From Diabrotica undecimpunctata (lineage: Eukaryota > Arthropoda > Insecta > Coleoptera > Chrysomelidae), in NCBI RefSeq assembly GCF_040954645.1, contig NC_092807.1, positions 84,200,608 through 84,264,607 on the forward strand: DNA of 64,000 bases, in the 5' to 3' direction. This document shows positions 61,632 to 64,000 of this stretch, one piece after another. The translations under genes and the position numbers were made by a program. Position 1 is the stretch's first letter, and each line of letters opens with the position of its first letter. Under the pieces are notes generated by a model, which had not been told where the DNA came from, ran no database searches, and saw only the letters and a list, made by a program, of their open reading frames with translations.

Positions 61632-62233
61632 TGAGGGGGCTTTGTAACTGGCTCCCTACATTCGAGGGTTGGAAATCTTTTGATTCCAAGCCTTACTTCA
61701 AAGGACTTGTGAGTGGATATATCTTCATAGGTTTGGTTCTTCAGTGACCGTTGAAGGATAAGGATTGTTAATGTGAGCAAATATAGCTCCAGAGAAGTAA
61801 AATCACTTTTAGTTTATCGACTTATAATTAACTATTTTTAGAGTAGAGAAGCCTCAACACGGCCGTAGCTGACTATACAATATCAAATAGTTCTTTCTTT
61901 ATAACACGCGAAAGAGAAAACCGTTATGAGAAAAATGCCCGATTTCGACGTAGAGAAATATTTTATACGTAAATTGAGAGTGTTTTAAAATGCACATGCC
62001 TCAAGAGCGATCTGTGAGAATGAACTAATAAAATACTACTTGATGCGTAAAAGTGAAGATTACCCCTCTTGTATTTAGGTGTGAAAACTATTTAAAAGGC
62101 TGTGGCGCCAATGAGTCGGGTATCCTGAGCAAACTTGATATTAGTGAATATTTTACCTATTCTACACTAAGAAAAGTGTAAAGAACTATATTTTTATTTT
62201 ATATTTTAAAATGATATGTTCATTTCTGGAACA
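61632..62233 (-). repeat. BEL copy 2 5' LTR
   Basis: 602 bp, TGTTCC...CCTCA on the minus strand; about as diverged from copy 1's 5' LTR as from its extra LTR but sharing the GTGTTGAGGC variant with the latter. Confidence 0.9.
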
Positions 62234-62236
62234 CGT

Positions 62237-62460
62237 TGTATTTATCGAGCATATTTACGGTTTATGGGCTGTATTTATCGACCATTTTCACGGTTTATTG
62301 GCTGTATTAATTGGCCGTATCATTTTACTGGACGTATTGTGAAAATTTATTGAATCTATTGGAGGACCCAACCACTTAATTGCGAGGCCACACACACATG
62401 GAATAATTGCAGCTCTCAGGAGGACCTAACCGTCTAATTGAGATGCCACACAAGCAGCCC
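62237..62460. repeat. Short tandem duplications next to BEL copy 2
   Basis: GTATTTATCGA..AT.TT.ACGGTTTAT occurs twice at a spacing of 33 bp (62239-62304). AGGAGGACC.AACC..TAATTG then GCCACACA occurs twice (62362-62397 and 62429-62454). Confidence 0.75.
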
Positions 62461-62885
62461 ATTGATGCCATCGTTGCCTTAAGTATCACCCTCACGATAT
62501 TCATTGTTAAGCATTGGAAGGGTTGATTGTTTCCTGTTTTCAATAAATATGATTAGTTTTATTTGCTATCAGCTAAGGGTTCAGGTTTGATTCCTAGTTT
62601 AAGACAAGACGAACTCACACTTGAGATACTGAGCTAGGCGAAGCATAGACGATAAGCTCCCATGGTTTTGATTGAGGTATTATTTTTATAATAGTATTTC
62701 AATTCTGTTTGGTAGTCTTATCATTACAAGGTATTATATTGTTTAAACAATTACTTTATAATAAAATATTGCCAAATATGGAAATACAGCAAAAAAAATA
62801 CAAAAATGATTTAGTAAGGGAGGAAGCATACGAGACAATATATTTACAGTCAAACAAATAACTGAAAAGTGTATATATTAGAAAA
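62461..62885. other. Unassigned intergenic stretch
   Basis: No gene or repeat recognised. Confidence 0.4.
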
Positions 62886-62887
62886 AA

Positions 62888-62998
62888 GTATGTATTTTAT
62901 ATTAATAAATCTAGAGAAAGCTTTCGATAAGGTTTCAAGCCGAGACATCGACAGTAGGATAATAAAAATATTGAAGAATATACACTACATATACTATT
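62888..62998 (+). pseudogene. LINE RT motif-A scrap
   Basis: MYFILINLEKAFDKVSSRDI followed by an isoleucine/lysine-rich stretch matches the RT motif A (DLEKAFDKV.R..) of endonuclease-RT LINEs. About 110 bp only; the first catalytic Asp is Asn. Confidence 0.6.
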
Positions 62999-64000
62999 GT
63001 GATATGTAGTGATATAAATGATAAAATAATTTGAGCAATATACTGTTGTGTTTTATTTTATCAATCAAAGATAGAATAAAAATTTTGTTTTGTTATAGAA
63101 CGCGGCCACATAAATTTGCAACGCCCTGTACATCGATTTGTTAATATTTATTATAAGTTAGTTTTAAGCAGTGGGTTTATCTATAATGAGTTTTACCATA
63201 AAGGACTAAAAAACATTAGTAAATACTTAAATTTAAATAGACTACTGTTTCACGGAATTTGTAGATATTACATTTTAAAAGCCTTTTGTTTTGTTTCGCT
63301 GGAAAGGCCAAAGCCACCAGGTAGTTATTGTATTTAGGAAGTATAAGATAAAACCGTTATTATTTTCAAAGAATGTTGTTTAGAAGCGATGCTTGGGTTT
63401 TTCTGATGTAAAATAAGAAGAGGGATATAGAAATTTTCTGATTGGTGTTTGGCGAGTTTGGAATGGGGATGAAACAGAGTGAATGTTTTGAAAGTTTGGA
63501 GTAGAAAAGATTATTTATGTGATGGTCATCCGAAAGAAGCATTTGAAGTTTTGTGTAGTCAGTTAAGAACCAAGTGCCAGTGGTGTTAATTAGAAGTGGG
63601 TGTCTAAAAGGTGGAACGAGAGATAGGTCAAAGTTAAGAAGTCCAATACCTCCTTAATTCTATAAAGTCCAAGTAAGTAAGTCGCAAGAACTATAACTAT
63701 TAAAAATATTTGCGGCAGCAAGTAAAAAAATACTTGGGTCTCAGGGGATTGTTAGTATATGAAAGAGAGGAGAGAATTTTGGAGTTTGTTGAACGAGTAC
63801 TGATAAAAAAGGCCTGCTCGTGTTTTGGAGAAAGAGTTGCTGGTATGCTGATAGTTTGATACTTAGAACGGAGAAGGATTTGATTGGTGGCCTAACATAA
63901 TCAACAAGAGGGAGCTGTTGTGGTCGAAAGGAGACATAATCGTGTGTGAATTAAAAGGCCAGTCAATAATTTTTTGTGACAGAATTTTTGTATGTTTCAA
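62999..64000. other. Unassigned sequence to window end
   Basis: A 73-codon frame at 63116 has no motif. 63340-63960 is G-rich for this window but shows no recognisable gene. Confidence 0.35.

Larger units (their letters stand above)
58139..62233 (-). mobile_element. BEL/Pao element, copy 2, minus strand, truncated in RT
   Basis: From its LTR (62233-61632) through leader, gag, protease and the RT fingers/palm; homology with copy 1 ends at about 58139, just before the codons for YIDD. The rest of pol and the 3' LTR are missing. Confidence 0.92.

Overview
This is a eukaryotic, almost certainly insect, genomic window. It is AT-rich, carries about twenty long (AT)n tracts, and is dominated by transposable elements typical of arthropods: BEL/Pao and Ty3/gypsy LTR elements, Jockey/R1/RTE-like LINEs, Penelope-like elements, piggyBac, Tc1/mariner-like and pogo-like DNA elements. 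The one recognisable host gene looks like a divergent ionotropic receptor, a protostome chemoreceptor family. The order of insect cannot be fixed from the sequence; a repeat-rich beetle-type genome is a guess.

Layout. 0-2.1 kb: (AT)n tracts, a 118-bp hairpin and a Penelope-like 3' fragment. 2.1-10.1 kb: a BEL/Pao element with three LTRs and a gag-pol frame broken by two stop codons. 10.2-15.2 kb: an old interspersed repeat split by a 2.5-kb Tc1/mariner-like element with 23-bp terminal inverted repeats. 15.25-20.98 kb: a full-length Jockey-clade LINE bounded by 12-bp target-site duplications, with ORF1 decayed and ORF2 open. 21.1-29.5 kb: a very young Ty3/gypsy element (LTRs differ at 2 of 1,327 positions by eye) with open gag and pol joined by a -1 frameshift signal. 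29.7-42 kb: relics of LINEs and DNA transposons, two hammerhead-ribozyme-like motifs, a MITE, a pogo-like element and an R1-like LINE remnant.

42.3-57.7 kb: three phase-compatible exons of the putative ionotropic receptor. Its two roughly 7-kb introns hold a Jockey-like LINE, a decayed piggyBac, a Penelope fragment, a degenerate GAATCG satellite, a compact non-autonomous LTR element (TRIM-like) with 4-bp target duplication, and a near-perfect 613-bp palindrome. 58.1-62.2 kb: a second BEL copy on the minus strand, truncated within reverse transcriptase. 62.2-64 kb: short tandem duplications, a LINE scrap and unassigned sequence.

Recurring themes are: (AT)n tracts directly abutting at least three different elements, which suggests they are landing sites; self-cleaving-ribozyme-like cores near Penelope-type sequence; and a host gene that keeps plausible splice sites despite heavily invaded introns. 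The best candidate for functional mobility is the gypsy element at 21.1-29.5 kb.
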